NCBI RefSeq assembly: GCF_000721235.1
Contig: NZ_JOFH01000006.1
Location: 186,001 to 250,000, forward strand
Source of the DNA: Streptomyces olivaceus
GTDB taxonomy: Bacteria > Actinomycetota > Actinomycetes > Streptomycetales > Streptomycetaceae
Reading direction: 5' to 3'
DNA: 64,000 nucleotides
Below are positions 26,746-36,064 of this stretch, in pieces. The translations under genes were made by a program, and so were the position numbers. The notes beneath the pieces were generated by a model. That model worked only from the letters and a program-made list of their open reading frames with translations, was not told the DNA's origin and did no database searches. Numbering within the stretch: the stretch's first letter is position 1; every line of letters starts with the position of its first letter.

Positions 26746-29093
26746 ACGTGCGCCAGTGGGCCGCGGACCTGATGCTGGGCGTCCGCTTCGCCTTCACCGG
26801 AGGCCGCGAGGGCTGGACCCGGGCCGTTCTGACGGCCGTCGGCGTCGGCCTCGGTGTGGCGCTGCTGCTGCTGACGACGGCGCTGCCCAGCGCGCTCACC
26901 GTCCGGCACGAACGGGAGGCGGCGCGCTCCGACATCACCTTCAGCGGCGAGGTGATTCCGAAGGCGGATAACACCCTGGTGGTCGCCAGGGTCGACACCG
27001 ACTTCCGCGAGGACGACGTCCGGGGCCGGGCCCTCGAACCCGAGGGGCCGCGAGCGCCGCTGCCGCCGGGTGTGGAGAAGTTCCCGGGGACGGGCGAGAT
27101 GGTGGTCTCCCCCGCGCTGAAGGAGTTGCTGGAGTCGGACGCCGGCGCGCTCCTGCGGGAGCGGCTGCCGGACCGGATCGTCGGCACGATCGGGGAGAGC
27201 GGGCTGATCGGCTCGGCGGAACTCGCCTTCTACCAGGGCGCCGAAGGGCTCGCGTCGCACATCGAGACCAACCAGGGCCGCATGGAGCGGATCGACCGGT
27301 TCGGCGATCCGGAACCCGTCTCCGAGCGGTCGGACCCGGTGCTGCTCCTGCTGATCCTCGTCGTCTTCGTCGTCCTGCTGATGCCGGTCGCCATCTTCAT
27401 CGCCACGGCCGTGCGCTTCGGCGGCGAGCAGCGGGACCGGCGGCTGGCGGCGCTGCGGCTGGTGGGCTCCGACAGCCGCATGACCCGGCGGATCGCCGCC
27501 GGCGAGGCGCTGGCGGGCTCGGTACTGGGGCTGGTCTTCGGCACCTTGTTCTTCCTCGCGGGACGCCAGCTCGCGGGTACGGCCGAGATCTTCCGCGTCA
27601 GTGTCTTCCCCAGCTACCTCAACCCGTCCCCGCTGCTGGCCCTGCTCGTGGCGGTGGCGGTGCCGGCCGCCGCCGTGCTGGTGACGCTGTTCGCGCTGCG
27701 CGGGGTGGTCATCGAACCGCTGGGTGTGGTGCGCTCGGGCCGCCAGCGCAGGCGCCGGCTGTGGTGGCGGCTGCTGCTGCCGGTGGCCGGACTGGCGATG
27801 CTCTACCCGATGATCGGCAACGGGCGCGACAACGGCGACTTCAACCAGTACCTGGTGACCGGGGGCGTGGTCCTGCTCCTGGTCGGCGTGACGGCGCTGC
27901 TGCCGTGGATCGTGGAGGCCGTCGTCTCCCGGCTCGGCTCCGGCGGCGTGGCCTGGCAACTGGCCGTGCGCAGGCTGCAGCTGAGCAGCGGTACGGCCGC
28001 CCGCATGGTCAACGGCATCGCGGTGGCGGTCGCGGGGGCGATCGCGCTGCAGATGCTGTTCGCCGGCGTGGACAGCGACTACACCCGGTCCACCGGCAAG
28101 GACGTCTCGCGGGCGCAGATGGAGGTGACGCTGCCGGAGGAGGCGCCACTGGAGGCGTCCGCCCAGAAGTTGCGCGACACCAAGGGCGTGCAGGCGGTCT
28201 ACGACTTCTCCGAGGGCTACCTCGGCGACCGCGCCACGGACGCGGAGTGGGGTACGGACCTGACGGTGGGCGACTGCGCCGCGCTGCGGCAGATCGCCAA
28301 CCTGCCCTCGTGCCGGGACGGTGACGTGTTCGCCGTCCACGGGGCCAAGTGGGACACGTCGCTCGACGACGGCAACCTGGCCGAGCCTGGACGGAAGCTG
28401 TACCTGGACCCGGCGTACGAGGGCAGTCCCGAGAAGCCGGACACCCCCTGGACGGTGCCCCAGGACCTGAAGAGCGCGAAGCCGCGTTCCGGACTGCTGG
28501 ACGACGAGTTCGACCAGAGCGGCTTCCTGATGACGCCGAAGGCGATGCCGGACACGTTCGCGTCGGGCCTGCAGGGACGCGCCTACCTGAAGATCGACCG
28601 GTCGGTGGCGGACGTGCAGGACCATGTGCGGAACACCGCGGCGGGCATCGGCCTGCTGACGGACACCGTGACGTGGTCGGAGATGGAGCGGACCGACCGG
28701 TACGACGTCGTCCGCACCGGTCTGTTCGTCGGGGCGGCGTGTGTGCTGGCGCTGATCGGGGCCAGTCTGCTGGTCTCGCAGCTGGAGCAGTTGCGCGAGC
28801 GGAGGAAGCTGCTCTCCGCCCTGGTCGCCTTCGGCACCCGGCGCCGCACGCTGAGCCTGTCGGTGCTGTGGCAGACGGCGATCCCCATCGTGCTGGGCCT
28901 GCTGCTGGCCTCGGTGGTGGGGCTGACCCTGGGCGCGGTGCTGCTGAAGATGACGGGCACCCCGGTCGGCGTCGACTGGGCCGGCGTCCTGTCCATGACC
29001 GGCATCGGCGCCGCGGTCGTCCTGGTGGTGACGCTGTGCAGCCTGCCACCGCTGCTGCGGCTGATGCGGCCGGAGGGGCTGCGCACGGAGTAG
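26742..29093 (+). CDS. FtsX-like ABC transporter permease
   Basis: 783 residues with two FtsX domains. There is an N-terminal helix (about 23-45) and an extracytoplasmic segment, then helices near 200-225, 250-285 and 305-325, a central helix pair with WQLAVRRLQLSSGTAARMVNG, a large extracytoplasmic loop (about 455-640), and three C-terminal helices ending LMRPEGLRTE. FtsX-type permeases with MacB-like ATPases export peptides, drugs or lipids or act in resistance rather than import. Final gene of the padR operon. Confidence 0.93.
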   Translation: MNVRQWAADLMLGVRFAFTGGREGWTRAVLTAVGVGLGVALLLLTTALPSALTVRHEREAARSDITFSGEVIPKADNTLVVARVDTDFREDDVRGRALEPEGPRAPLPPGVEKFPGTGEMVVSPALKELLESDAGALLRERLPDRIVGTIGESGLIGSAELAFYQGAEGLASHIETNQGRMERIDRFGDPEPVSERSDPVLLLLILVVFVVLLMPVAIFIATAVRFGGEQRDRRLAALRLVGSDSRMTRRIAAGEALAGSVLGLVFGTLFFLAGRQLAGTAEIFRVSVFPSYLNPSPLLALLVAVAVPAAAVLVTLFALRGVVIEPLGVVRSGRQRRRRLWWRLLLPVAGLAMLYPMIGNGRDNGDFNQYLVTGGVVLLLVGVTALLPWIVEAVVSRLGSGGVAWQLAVRRLQLSSGTAARMVNGIAVAVAGAIALQMLFAGVDSDYTRSTGKDVSRAQMEVTLPEEAPLEASAQKLRDTKGVQAVYDFSEGYLGDRATDAEWGTDLTVGDCAALRQIANLPSCRDGDVFAVHGAKWDTSLDDGNLAEPGRKLYLDPAYEGSPEKPDTPWTVPQDLKSAKPRSGLLDDEFDQSGFLMTPKAMPDTFASGLQGRAYLKIDRSVADVQDHVRNTAAGIGLLTDTVTWSEMERTDRYDVVRTGLFVGAACVLALIGASLLVSQLEQLRERRKLLSALVAFGTRRRTLSLSVLWQTAIPIVLGLLLASVVGLTLGAVLLKMTGTPVGVDWAGVLSMTGIGAAVVLVVTLCSLPPLLRLMRPEGLRTE

Positions 29094-29190
29094 CCCCGCC
29101 GGTGCGCAGACCGGGACCGGTGCATGAGCGGGGACCGGTGTACGGCCCCGGGAAACCGGTGTACGGCCGGAACCGGTGCACGAGCGGGGA

Positions 29191-29225
29191 ACTGAGCGGC
29201 CGTCCGACCGGGGCGGTCGCTCAGT
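29191..29225. terminator. Hairpin between the ABC operon and oxyR
   Basis: ACTGAGCG pairs with CGCTCAGT with further partial pairing inside (CCG...CGG). It overlaps the oxyR stop codon. The 97 bp before it contain four ACCGGTG-type repeats between 29118 and 29180. Confidence 0.65.
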
Positions 29226-30159
29226 CGTGCACCGTGCGGACCGGCAGGTCCCGCATCGCCTCCCGCAGGGCCGCCGCCAGTTCCTCGTACTCCGCCGAGC
29301 GGGCCGCGCCCGTGCGCATGGCGAGGGCGATGCGGCGGGTGGGGGCCGGGTCGGCGAAGGAGGCGGTGAGGAGCTGGCTGGAGCGGGAGGTCTCCACGCG
29401 GACGGCGGTGCGCGGCAGCAGCGTCACGCCGAGACCGCCGGCCACCAGCTGCACCAGCGTCGACAGGCCGGCGGCCGTGGTCGTCGCCGGGACACCCGCG
29501 CGGCCCGCCTCCCGGCAGATGTCGAGGGCCTGGTCGCGCAGGCAGTGGCCCTCGTCGAGCAGCAGCAGCTTCAGCTCGCGCAGCACCGAGCGCTCGACGC
29601 CCTCCCGGCCGCCGAGCCGGTGGTCGAGCGGTGTGACCAGTACGAAGTCCTCGTCGAAGAGCGGGAGTTCGGTGACCCCGGGGACGCCGAGGGGCACCGC
29701 GAGCAGCAGCAGGTCGAGGCGCCCGGTCGTCAGCCCCTCCAGCAGACTCGCCGTCTGCTCCTCGTGGACCTGGAGGTCGAGGTCGGGATAGCGGTCGTGG
29801 ACGAGTCGCAGCACCGTCGGCAGCAGGTAGGGCGCCACGGTCGGGATGACACCGAGCCGCAGCGCGCCGGTGAAGGGCGCCCGTACCGCCTCGGCCTCCT
29901 CCAGGAGCGCACCGACCTCCGCCAGGACCGCCTTGGCCCGCACCGCGAGCCGGGCGCCGGCGGGCGAGAGCAGCACCTTGCGCGTCGTACGCTCCAGGAG
30001 CGTGACACCCAGTGCCTCCTCCAGGGCCGAAACGGCGCCGGAGAGCGCGGGCTGGCTCATGCCGATCGCGGCGGCGGCGTCCCGGAAATGCAGGTGCTCG
30101 GCGACCGCGTCGAAAGCCCGCAGCTGGGCGAGACTGGGCTGCCTCTTCTTGCTGGACAC
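29221..30159 (-). CDS. oxyR: Hydrogen-peroxide sensor LysR-type activator OxyR
   Basis: 312 residues. N-terminal LysR helix-turn-helix (about 8-66: LAQLRAFDAVAEHLHFRDAAAAIGMSQPALSGAVSALE). The regulatory domain carries two cysteines nine residues apart in EGHCLRDQALDIC, corresponding to the redox-active pair of OxyR. Divergent from ahpC-ahpD, the classical OxyR target. GTG 30159 has GGAGGTGG 6-9 bp upstream. Oxidation by peroxide should form the disulfide and activate ahpCD; control of its own gene is likely because the binding site is shared. Confidence 0.95.
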   Translation of the reverse strand: MSSKKRQPSLAQLRAFDAVAEHLHFRDAAAAIGMSQPALSGAVSALEEALGVTLLERTTRKVLLSPAGARLAVRAKAVLAEVGALLEEAEAVRAPFTGALRLGVIPTVAPYLLPTVLRLVHDRYPDLDLQVHEEQTASLLEGLTTGRLDLLLLAVPLGVPGVTELPLFDEDFVLVTPLDHRLGGREGVERSVLRELKLLLLDEGHCLRDQALDICREAGRAGVPATTTAAGLSTLVQLVAGGLGVTLLPRTAVRVETSRSSQLLTASFADPAPTRRIALAMRTGAARSAEYEELAAALREAMRDLPVRTVHD

Positions 30160-30161
30160 TA

Positions 30162-30198
30162 ATAGCCACCTCCGATCAACTCGACCGAGTGTAGCTAT
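30162..30198. promoter_or_regulatory. OxyR-type binding site between oxyR and ahpC
   Basis: ATAG (30162-30165), N7, CGAT, N7, ACCG, N7, CTAT (30195-30198). The spacing is exactly that of the known OxyR element ATAG-N7-CTAT-N7-ATAG-N7-CTAT, with 13 of 16 positions matching and perfect outer blocks. Confidence 0.65.
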
Positions 30199-30297
30199 TT
30201 CACTAATCAATGCACCCTGTGCCAACATCAACAACGTCCAACCCATGGGAAACACTCGCAAACCGGGGTGTTTCTTCGCTGCGCTTTTGGAGAGCAC

Positions 30298-30852
30298 GTG
30301 CTCACTGTCGGTGACAAGTTCCCCGAGTTCGATCTGACCGCCTGCGTCTCGCTGGAGAAGGGCGAGGAGTTCCAGCAGATCAACCACAAGACCTACGAGG
30401 GTCAGTGGAAGGTCGTCTTCGCATGGCCCAAGGACTTCACCTTCGTGTGCCCGACCGAGATCGCCGCCTTCGGCAAGCTGAACGACGAGTTCGCCGACCG
30501 TGACGCCCAGGTCCTCGGCTTCTCCGGCGACTCCGAGTTCGTGCACCACGCCTGGCGCAAGGACCACCCCGACCTGACCGACCTGCCCTTCCCGATGCTG
30601 GCCGACTCGAAGCACGAGCTGATGCGCGACCTCGGCATCGAGGGCGAGGACGGCTTCGCGCAGCGCGCGGTCTTCATCGTGGACCAGAACAACGAGATCC
30701 AGTTCACGATGGTCACCGCCGGCTCCGTCGGCCGTAACCCCAAGGAGGTCCTGCGGGTCCTCGACGCCCTGCAGACCGACGAGCTCTGCCCGTGCAACTG
30801 GAGCAAGGGCGACGAGACCCTGGACCCGGTCGCGCTGCTGTCGGGAGAGTGA
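30298..30852 (+). CDS. ahpC: Alkyl hydroperoxide reductase / peroxiredoxin AhpC
   Basis: 184 residues. Two-Cys peroxiredoxin: peroxidatic Cys in FTFVCPTEI (about residue 45-47) and C-terminal DELCPCNW with the resolving Cys. It reduces hydrogen peroxide, organic peroxides and peroxynitrite. I chose GTG 30298 because GGAGAG lies 4 bp upstream; the frame runs 30 bp further 5' without a site. Followed 6 bp later by ahpD, which reduces it. Divergent OxyR and an OxyR-like site upstream imply peroxide induction. Confidence 0.97.
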   Translation: MLTVGDKFPEFDLTACVSLEKGEEFQQINHKTYEGQWKVVFAWPKDFTFVCPTEIAAFGKLNDEFADRDAQVLGFSGDSEFVHHAWRKDHPDLTDLPFPMLADSKHELMRDLGIEGEDGFAQRAVFIVDQNNEIQFTMVTAGSVGRNPKEVLRVLDALQTDELCPCNWSKGDETLDPVALLSGE

Positions 30853-30858
30853 GCTGAC

Positions 30859-31395
30859 ATGTCCCTCGACTCCCTGAAGTCCGCCGTACCGGACTACGCC
30901 AAGGACCTGAAGCTCAACCTGGGTTCGGTCATCGGCAACTCCGACCTGCCGGCGCAGCAGCTGTGGGGCACCGTGCTGGCGACCGCCATCGCCTCGCGCT
31001 CCCCCATCGTCCTGCGCGAGCTGGAGCCGGAGGCGAAGGCGAACCTCACGCCCGAGGCGTACCGGGCCGCCAAGTCGGCCGCCGCCGTCATGGCGATGAA
31101 CAACGTCTTCTACCGCACCCGGCACCTGCTGTCGGACCACGAGTACGGCACCCTGCGCGCCGGTCTGCGGATGAACGTCATCGGCAACCCGGGCGTCGAC
31201 AAGGTCGACTTCGAGCTGTGGTCCTTCGCGGTGTCCGCCATCAACGGCTGCGGCATGTGCCTGGACTCGCACGAGCAGGTGCTCCGCAAGGCCGGGGTGG
31301 ACCGCGAGACGATCCAGGAAGCGTTCAAGATCGCCGCCGTGGTCGAGGCCGTCGGCGTCACGCTGGACGCGGAGGCGGTACTGGCCGCCGAGTAG
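30859..31395 (+). CDS. ahpD: Alkyl hydroperoxidase AhpD
   Basis: 178 residues, typical. The catalytic C-G-M-C motif is in [12 protein letters not shown] with the essential His three residues after the second Cys and upstream Glu in the same helix. AhpD transfers electrons (via lipoylated dehydrogenase partners in mycobacteria) to AhpC and has weak peroxidase activity itself. ATG 30859 lies 6 bp after the ahpC stop. Confidence 0.97.
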   Translation: MSLDSLKSAVPDYAKDLKLNLGSVIGNSDLPAQQLWGTVLATAIASRSPIVLRELEPEAKANLTPEAYRAAKSAAAVMAMNNVFYRTRHLLSDHEYGTLRAGLRMNVIGNPGVDKVDFELWSFAVSAINGCGMCLDSHEQVLRKAGVDRETIQEAFKIAAVVEAVGVTLDAEAVLAAE

Positions 31396-31429
31396 CCACG
31401 CGACCCGCGGCGCACACGGCGCACACGGC

Positions 31430-31480
31430 ACGGGCCCCGCTCACCTCCCCCGGCACCAGGGCGAGGCGGGCGGGGCCCGT
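31430..31480. terminator. ahpCD terminator
   Basis: ACGGGCCCCGC pairs perfectly with GCGGGGCCCGT (11-bp stem, 29-nt loop). It lies 35 bp after the ahpD stop. Confidence 0.65.
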
Positions 31481-31489
31481 TCGCGTCAC

Positions 31490-31557
31490 GGCGAGGCGTC
31501 ACTGCGTCGGCGAGGCATCAACTGGGTCGGCGAGGCATCACTGCGTCGGCGAGGCGT
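31490..31557. repeat. 19-20-bp tandem repeat over the AI-2E gene stop
   Basis: GGCGAGGC(G/A)TCACTGCGTC-type units start at 31490, 31509, 31529 and 31548 (last partial). The repeat duplicates the final codons and the stop of the minus-strand gene. Confidence 0.85.
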
Positions 31558-32911
31558 CCGCCGGCGGGGTGTCCTCCGGGGGCGGCGGGGGCGGACCGAC
31601 CGCCGGGGAGGCGTCCGTCGACGTGGCACCGTGCGGTTTCGGCGACTGCCGCAAGGCGGTCTCGCGGGAGTACGCCCGCAGATAGCCCACGACGGTGTTC
31701 GTCACCGCCACCAGCGGTACGGCGACCACCGCGCCGCCGATGCCGGCCACCATGCCGCCGGCGGCCACCGAGAGCACCACCGCCAGCGGGTGGACGCGCA
31801 CCGCGCGCCCCAGGATGAACGGCTGCAGGATGTGGCCCTCGATCTGCTGCACCGCGAGCACCACGACGAGCGTCATGACCGCCGCGAACATGCCCTGCGT
31901 CACCAGCGCCACGACGACCGCGAGCGCGCCGGACACGACCGCGCCGACGAGCGGGATGAAGGCGAACAGGAAGATGAACACGGCCAGCGGGACGGCCATC
32001 GGCACGTCCAGGAAGTAGATGCCGAGGCCGATGAAGATGGCGTCGATCAGCGCCACGACGACCGTGCCGCGCACGTACGCGGTCAGCGTCCGCCACGCGC
32101 GCGGACCGGCACCGGCCACGCCCGGCCGGGCCGCCGCCGGCACCAGCTTCAGCGTCCACTGCCAGATGCGCTTGCCGTCGTAGAGCAGGAAGAGCGTCGA
32201 GAAGGCGGCCAGCAGGATGCCGGTGAGCGCCTCGACGACGACCGTGACACCTTCGAGGCCGGCCGACGTGATCTGGTCGGTGTTGGCCCCGACCGCCTCG
32301 CGCAGGTTCTTGGCGATCTCGTTGATCTGCTTGTCGGTGACGTGGAAGGGGCTGTTCAGCAGCCAGTTGCGCAGTTCGTCGATGCCGTCCTGGACCTGGT
32401 CGGAGAGGTTGTCGATGTTCTCCATCACCTGCCAGGTGACGAACCATCCGATCAAGCCCATGATCACGAACCCGAGGATCGCGGTCAGGGCGGTGGCCGG
32501 CCCGCGCGGTACGCCGTGCCGGCGCAGCCACGCCACGGCCGGCTGGAGCAGCGCGGTGATCAGCAGCGCGGCGACGAAGGCCAGCACCACCAGTTGTACG
32601 GCGCTGATGACCCGCATCAGCACCCACACGGTCCCCGCGAGCACCAGCAGCCGCCAGCCGGCCTCGGCGGCGACCCGTACGCCCCAGGGCACGGCCTGTG
32701 CCGGGTCGGGGCGCTCGCGGACCAGAGCCGCGTGGTGCGTGACGGCGTACTCGTGCGCCGCCTCCTCGGGGGACGGCGTCAGGTCGTCGGCGGACGGGAC
32801 CGGTCCGTCGGCGTCGTCCCGGCTCGCCTCGGCACGGCGCTGGTCCAACCGCTCACTCATCTGGGTCAGTCCGGCGCCGACCCGGCCGAGCCACCCTGGC
32901 ACTCGCGACAT
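31538..32911 (-). CDS. AI-2E family transporter-like membrane protein
   Basis: 457 residues. The N-terminal 70 residues are acidic and cytoplasmic. The AI-2E/PerM (UPF0118) domain follows with paired helices at about 80-125, a helical segment (VTDKQINEIAKNLREAVG), a helix near 220-240, and a cluster at about 295-390 including FLFAFIPLVGAVVSG and the conserved EGHILQPFILGRAVRVHPLAV. The C-terminus is Pro-rich. Members export small signals or act as Na+/H+ antiporters; the substrate is unknown. ATG 32911 has GAGGA 6 bp upstream. Confidence 0.88.
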   Translation of the reverse strand: MSRVPGWLGRVGAGLTQMSERLDQRRAEASRDDADGPVPSADDLTPSPEEAAHEYAVTHHAALVRERPDPAQAVPWGVRVAAEAGWRLLVLAGTVWVLMRVISAVQLVVLAFVAALLITALLQPAVAWLRRHGVPRGPATALTAILGFVIMGLIGWFVTWQVMENIDNLSDQVQDGIDELRNWLLNSPFHVTDKQINEIAKNLREAVGANTDQITSAGLEGVTVVVEALTGILLAAFSTLFLLYDGKRIWQWTLKLVPAAARPGVAGAGPRAWRTLTAYVRGTVVVALIDAIFIGLGIYFLDVPMAVPLAVFIFLFAFIPLVGAVVSGALAVVVALVTQGMFAAVMTLVVVLAVQQIEGHILQPFILGRAVRVHPLAVVLSVAAGGMVAGIGGAVVAVPLVAVTNTVVGYLRAYSRETALRQSPKPHGATSTDASPAVGPPPPPPEDTPPADASPTQ

Positions 32912-33083
32912 GATCCGTCCTCTTCCCCCGTCCGTCCCCACCACTCCCCCCTGGAGTCGTTGCGTCAGACGCTACATGGCAGCAGCCCCTCCCCCTAGGA
33001 CGGGGAGGGGCTGCGCGAGATTGAGGGCGGGCACCGGGTCTCGGAACCGGATGCGGTACCGAGCCGAAGCCGGAACAGGCGCC

Positions 33084-33788
33084 TCAGTACCAGTTGTTCG
33101 CCTGCCAGAAGCTCCAGGCGCCGCACGGGCTGCCGTAGCGGCTGTCCATGTAGTTGAGCCCCCACTTGATCTGGGTGGCCGGGTTGGTCTGCCAGTCGGC
33201 CCCCGCGGACGCCATCTTCGAACCGGGCAGCGCCTGGACGAGTCCGTACGCACCCGAGGAGGCGTTCGTCGCCTGGTAGTTCCAGGTGGACTCGTGGTTC
33301 ACGATGTTGCTGAAGCACTGGAACTGCCCGCTCGGCACCAGCTGCCGGGCGATGGCCTGGACTTCGGCCACGGTGTACGAGCTCTGGACCTGGATGGTGG
33401 AGGCGTCACGAGTCGCGCTGCGGCTGGCGGCCTCTTCGCGCTCCTTGCGCTCCTCGGCCTCCTTCTTCGCCTTGGCCTCCTTCTCGGCGGCCTCCTTCTT
33501 GGCGACCGCGGACTTGGCGGCGGCCTTGCGCGCCGACTCCTCGGCGTCCTTCTTGGCGCTCGCGTCCGCGGCGATGGCCTGTACGTCGGCCTGCTGCGTC
33601 AGGGACGCGGTCTGCACCTGGGCCTGCTCGCCCATGGGGATGTCCGCCAGCAGCGTCGTGCCTGCTGCCGTCGCCTCCGCGTCGCTGTTCTGCGCGGTGC
33701 TGCCCGAGGCAACGCCGACGACGCTTCCGACTGCGGTGACCGCCGTGGCCGAGGCCACTGCGAATCCCCGGACCGAGATCCGGCTCAC
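33084..33788 (-). CDS. Secreted SLT-domain (lytic transglycosylase-like) protein
   Basis: 234 residues. A signal peptide (about 1-33, ending GVASGSTAQ) is followed by an Ala/Lys/Glu-rich coiled coil (about 70-125, repeated KKEAEEK) and a C-terminal SLT/transglycosylase-like domain (about 140-234) with FSNIVNHESTWNYQATNASSGAYGLVQALPG; the Glu of NHES is the expected catalytic residue. It cuts or remodels peptidoglycan outside the cell. GTG 33788 is preferred: GAAGGA lies 6 bp upstream. The ATG at 33806 has no site. Confidence 0.88.
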   Translation of the reverse strand: MSRISVRGFAVASATAVTAVGSVVGVASGSTAQNSDAEATAAGTTLLADIPMGEQAQVQTASLTQQADVQAIAADASAKKDAEESARKAAAKSAVAKKEAAEKEAKAKKEAEERKEREEAASRSATRDASTIQVQSSYTVAEVQAIARQLVPSGQFQCFSNIVNHESTWNYQATNASSGAYGLVQALPGSKMASAGADWQTNPATQIKWGLNYMDSRYGSPCGAWSFWQANNWY

Positions 33789-33933
33789 ACGGTTTCCTTC
33801 CAGCATCGCCCGCTTCGGTGACCCTCGCGGACGCAATCGTGCCCCTGGCGCTGGCCTCCTCCAACTGCGGTCACGGGAGGCGCGGGCCCGGTGGACAACT
33901 CCCGTGCGGGAGGCGTCGCGTGGTGCTCGGGCG

Positions 33934-34011
33934 GCATACGAACTCGACTATGGAGTTGGCTCTGGTGCTGCTGTGGCGCCGTACCGCTCAGGGCACAGCT
34001 GTGTCGTATGC
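33934..34011. repeat. 8-bp inverted repeat in the long upstream region of the SLT gene
   Basis: GCATACGA (33934-33941) and TCGTATGC (34004-34011) could close a stem of about 78 nt in the minus-strand transcript. The 461-bp gap 33789-34249 is otherwise without a gene. A ydaO/c-di-AMP riboswitch was looked for and not recognised. Confidence 0.4.
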
Positions 34012-34191
34012 GGGGCCTGACAGGAATGAGATGCTGCCGTACCCCGACGGGGTGAGGCAATTCTGTGTTGCGTGTGAAAGCTCACATCCCGTTTGGCCCA
34101 GGGGATTCCCGGAAACCCGCGCGCGCCACAGCGCCGCCCGGCTAGGCTCTTGGCCTTTCCGGACGGCGCCGACGGTCGGACGTCGGGTCAG

Positions 34192-34207
34192 GTCCCGTGC
34201 ACGGGAC
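34192..34207. repeat. 16-bp perfect palindrome after phoH
   Basis: GTCCCGTGCACGGGAC lies about 43 bp beyond the PhoH-family stop. It may be part of a terminator or a protein-binding site. Confidence 0.5.
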
Positions 34208-34249
34208 GGTCCGAGGTGCGAACCGTTCGCGGTGCGGACCGGGTGACGG

Positions 34250-35575
34250 TCAGATGTGTCCGTCCTCCAGCATCTCCGTCACCAGCGCCGCGATCTGGGA
34301 CCTCTCGGAACGGGTCAGGGTGACGTGCGCGAACAGCGGATGCCCCTTCAGCTTCTCGATGACGGCGACGACACCGTCGTACCGGCCCACCCTCAGGTTG
34401 TCCCGCTGCGCCACGTCGTGGGTCAGCACGACGCGCGAGTTGGCGCCGATCCTGGACAGCACGGTCAGCAGGACGTTGCGCTCCAGCGACTGGGCCTCGT
34501 CCACGATCACGAACGCGTCGTGCAGCGAGCGCCCCCGGATGTGGGTGAGCGGCAGGACCTCGAGCATCCCGCGCGCGGTGACCTCCTCGATGACCTCGCG
34601 GCTGGTGACCGCCGACAGCGTGTCGAAGACCGCCTGCGCCCAGGGGCTCATCTTCTCGGCCTCGGAACCGGGCAGGTAGCCGAGTTCCTGTCCGCCGACC
34701 GCGTACAGCGGACGGAAGACCATGACCTTCTGGTGCTGGCGGCGTTCCAGGACCGCCTCCAGGCCCGCGCAGAGCGCCAGCGCCGACTTGCCGGTGCCGG
34801 CCCGGCCGCCCATGGACACGATGCCGACGTCCGGGTCGAGGAGCAGGTCGAGCGCGATCCGCTGCTCGGCACTGCGGCCCTTGATGCCGAAGGCCTCCCG
34901 GTCGCCGCGCACCACCCGGACGTTGCCGTCGGGGGTGACGCGGCCCAGGGCCTTGCCGCGCTCCGACTGGATGGTCAGGCCGGTGTGCACGGGCAGCTCG
35001 GCGGCCTCGGGGACGTAGACCCGGCCCTCCTCGAAGAGCACGTCCACCTGCTCACCCGGCAGGGTGAGTTCGGACATTCCGGTCCAGCCGGAGGCGTCCG
35101 TGATGGCCAGCTCCGCGCGGTACTCCTCGGCGAGGAGGCCGACGGAGGACGCCTTGATCCTGAGCGGGAGGTCCTTCGACACGACGGTGACGTCGTACCC
35201 CTCCGCCTGCAGGTTGCGGGCGACCGCGAGGATGCGAGAGTCGTTGTCCCCCAGGCGGTAGCCGGTGGGCAGCACGCTGGGGTCCGAGTGGTTGAGCTCG
35301 ACACGGACGGTGCCGCCGAGGTCCCCGGTCGGGATGGGGGCGTCGAGGCGACCGTGCCGGACCCGGAACTCGTCGAGCAGGCGCAGGGCCTGCCGGGCGA
35401 AGTAGCCGAGCTCGGGATGGTGCCGTTTGGCCTCCAGCTCCGTCACCACGACGATCGGGAGCACGACCTCGTGCTCGTCGAAGCGGTTCAGAGCGTTCGG
35501 GTCGGCCAGCAGGACGCTGGTGTCGAGAACGTAGGTGCGCCGGTCGGGCTTGCGGCGCTTGGTGCTGGTCACCAC
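34250..35575 (-). CDS. PhoH-family ATPase with PIN domain (PhoH2)
   Basis: 441 residues. N-terminal PIN nuclease domain (about 12-150) with acidic residues in [24 protein letters not shown] and [13 protein letters not shown]-terminal PhoH ATPase (about 240-440) with Walker [16 protein letters not shown] and Walker [12 protein letters not shown], then [12 protein letters not shown]. This PIN-PhoH fusion is known in mycobacteria as a sequence-specific RNA helicase/RNase. Start GTG 35575, or the next codon GTG 35572; no strong ribosome site, so uncertain by one residue. Confidence 0.95.
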   Translation of the reverse strand: MVTSTKRRKPDRRTYVLDTSVLLADPNALNRFDEHEVVLPIVVVTELEAKRHHPELGYFARQALRLLDEFRVRHGRLDAPIPTGDLGGTVRVELNHSDPSVLPTGYRLGDNDSRILAVARNLQAEGYDVTVVSKDLPLRIKASSVGLLAEEYRAELAITDASGWTGMSELTLPGEQVDVLFEEGRVYVPEAAELPVHTGLTIQSERGKALGRVTPDGNVRVVRGDREAFGIKGRSAEQRIALDLLLDPDVGIVSMGGRAGTGKSALALCAGLEAVLERRQHQKVMVFRPLYAVGGQELGYLPGSEAEKMSPWAQAVFDTLSAVTSREVIEEVTARGMLEVLPLTHIRGRSLHDAFVIVDEAQSLERNVLLTVLSRIGANSRVVLTHDVAQRDNLRVGRYDGVVAVIEKLKGHPLFAHVTLTRSERSQIAALVTEMLEDGHI

Positions 35576-35973
35576 GGAAGGACGTACCCCCTCGGATGAG
35601 GTCGGGGAGCGACGGAGTGGACGCTGGGCCGGAAGGGCGGTAACGAGCCGGCCGGTCGACGGCCGCCCTGCACTGGCGCGGGCCGCGGACCGGCCCTCCG
35701 CCGCGTCTTCCGTGCCGTGACCGCACGGTGGGGCTGGTGCAAAGGGCCTCCCGGGCGGACGGCTCCGTGCCGTCCGCTGAGATCCGACACCCGTGGTTCG
35801 GGCGTCGACCTGCTTGCGTTATGCCCTCGAACAAGCGCCGCCATGCCACGGCGCACGACGACGCACCGGTGAACACCTCGTTACAGGGGTCCCGGGAGTG
35901 CGGCGCGCAACACGAAACGCGCTGGTCCGGCGCAACGGGAAACCGGCCGGTCCGCACTCGTCCGGCGGAACAG

Positions 35974-36064
35974 AAAACGGGCCGGTCCGTGGGGGGGGGA
36001 TACGGACCGGCCCGAGGGGGGGTTTCCACCATAACCCTTCGTAAGGAATGTCGCGCGCATCGGC
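35974..36064 (-). ncRNA. 6C-type small RNA
   Basis: On the minus strand a transcript of about 90 nt shows the two-hairpin, C-rich-loop design of the actinobacterial 6C RNA. It contains CATTCCTTACGAAGGG, then GGTGGAAACCCCCCC (a run of seven C), then the stem CGGGCCGGTCCGT / ACGGACCGGCCCG (35978-36014), whose loop holds nine C. The stem is followed by TTTT, so it doubles as an intrinsic terminator. Upstream, CTGTCG (36095-36100) and TAGTTG (36071-36076) with an 18-bp spacer could be the promoter. Ends are estimates. The rest of the 900-bp gap 35576-36484 holds no gene I can support. Confidence 0.75.

Noticed and set aside
33789..34150. Possible c-di-AMP (ydaO) riboswitch before the SLT gene
   Set aside because: None of the conserved blocks I know for that class could be placed; kept only as an unexplained leader.
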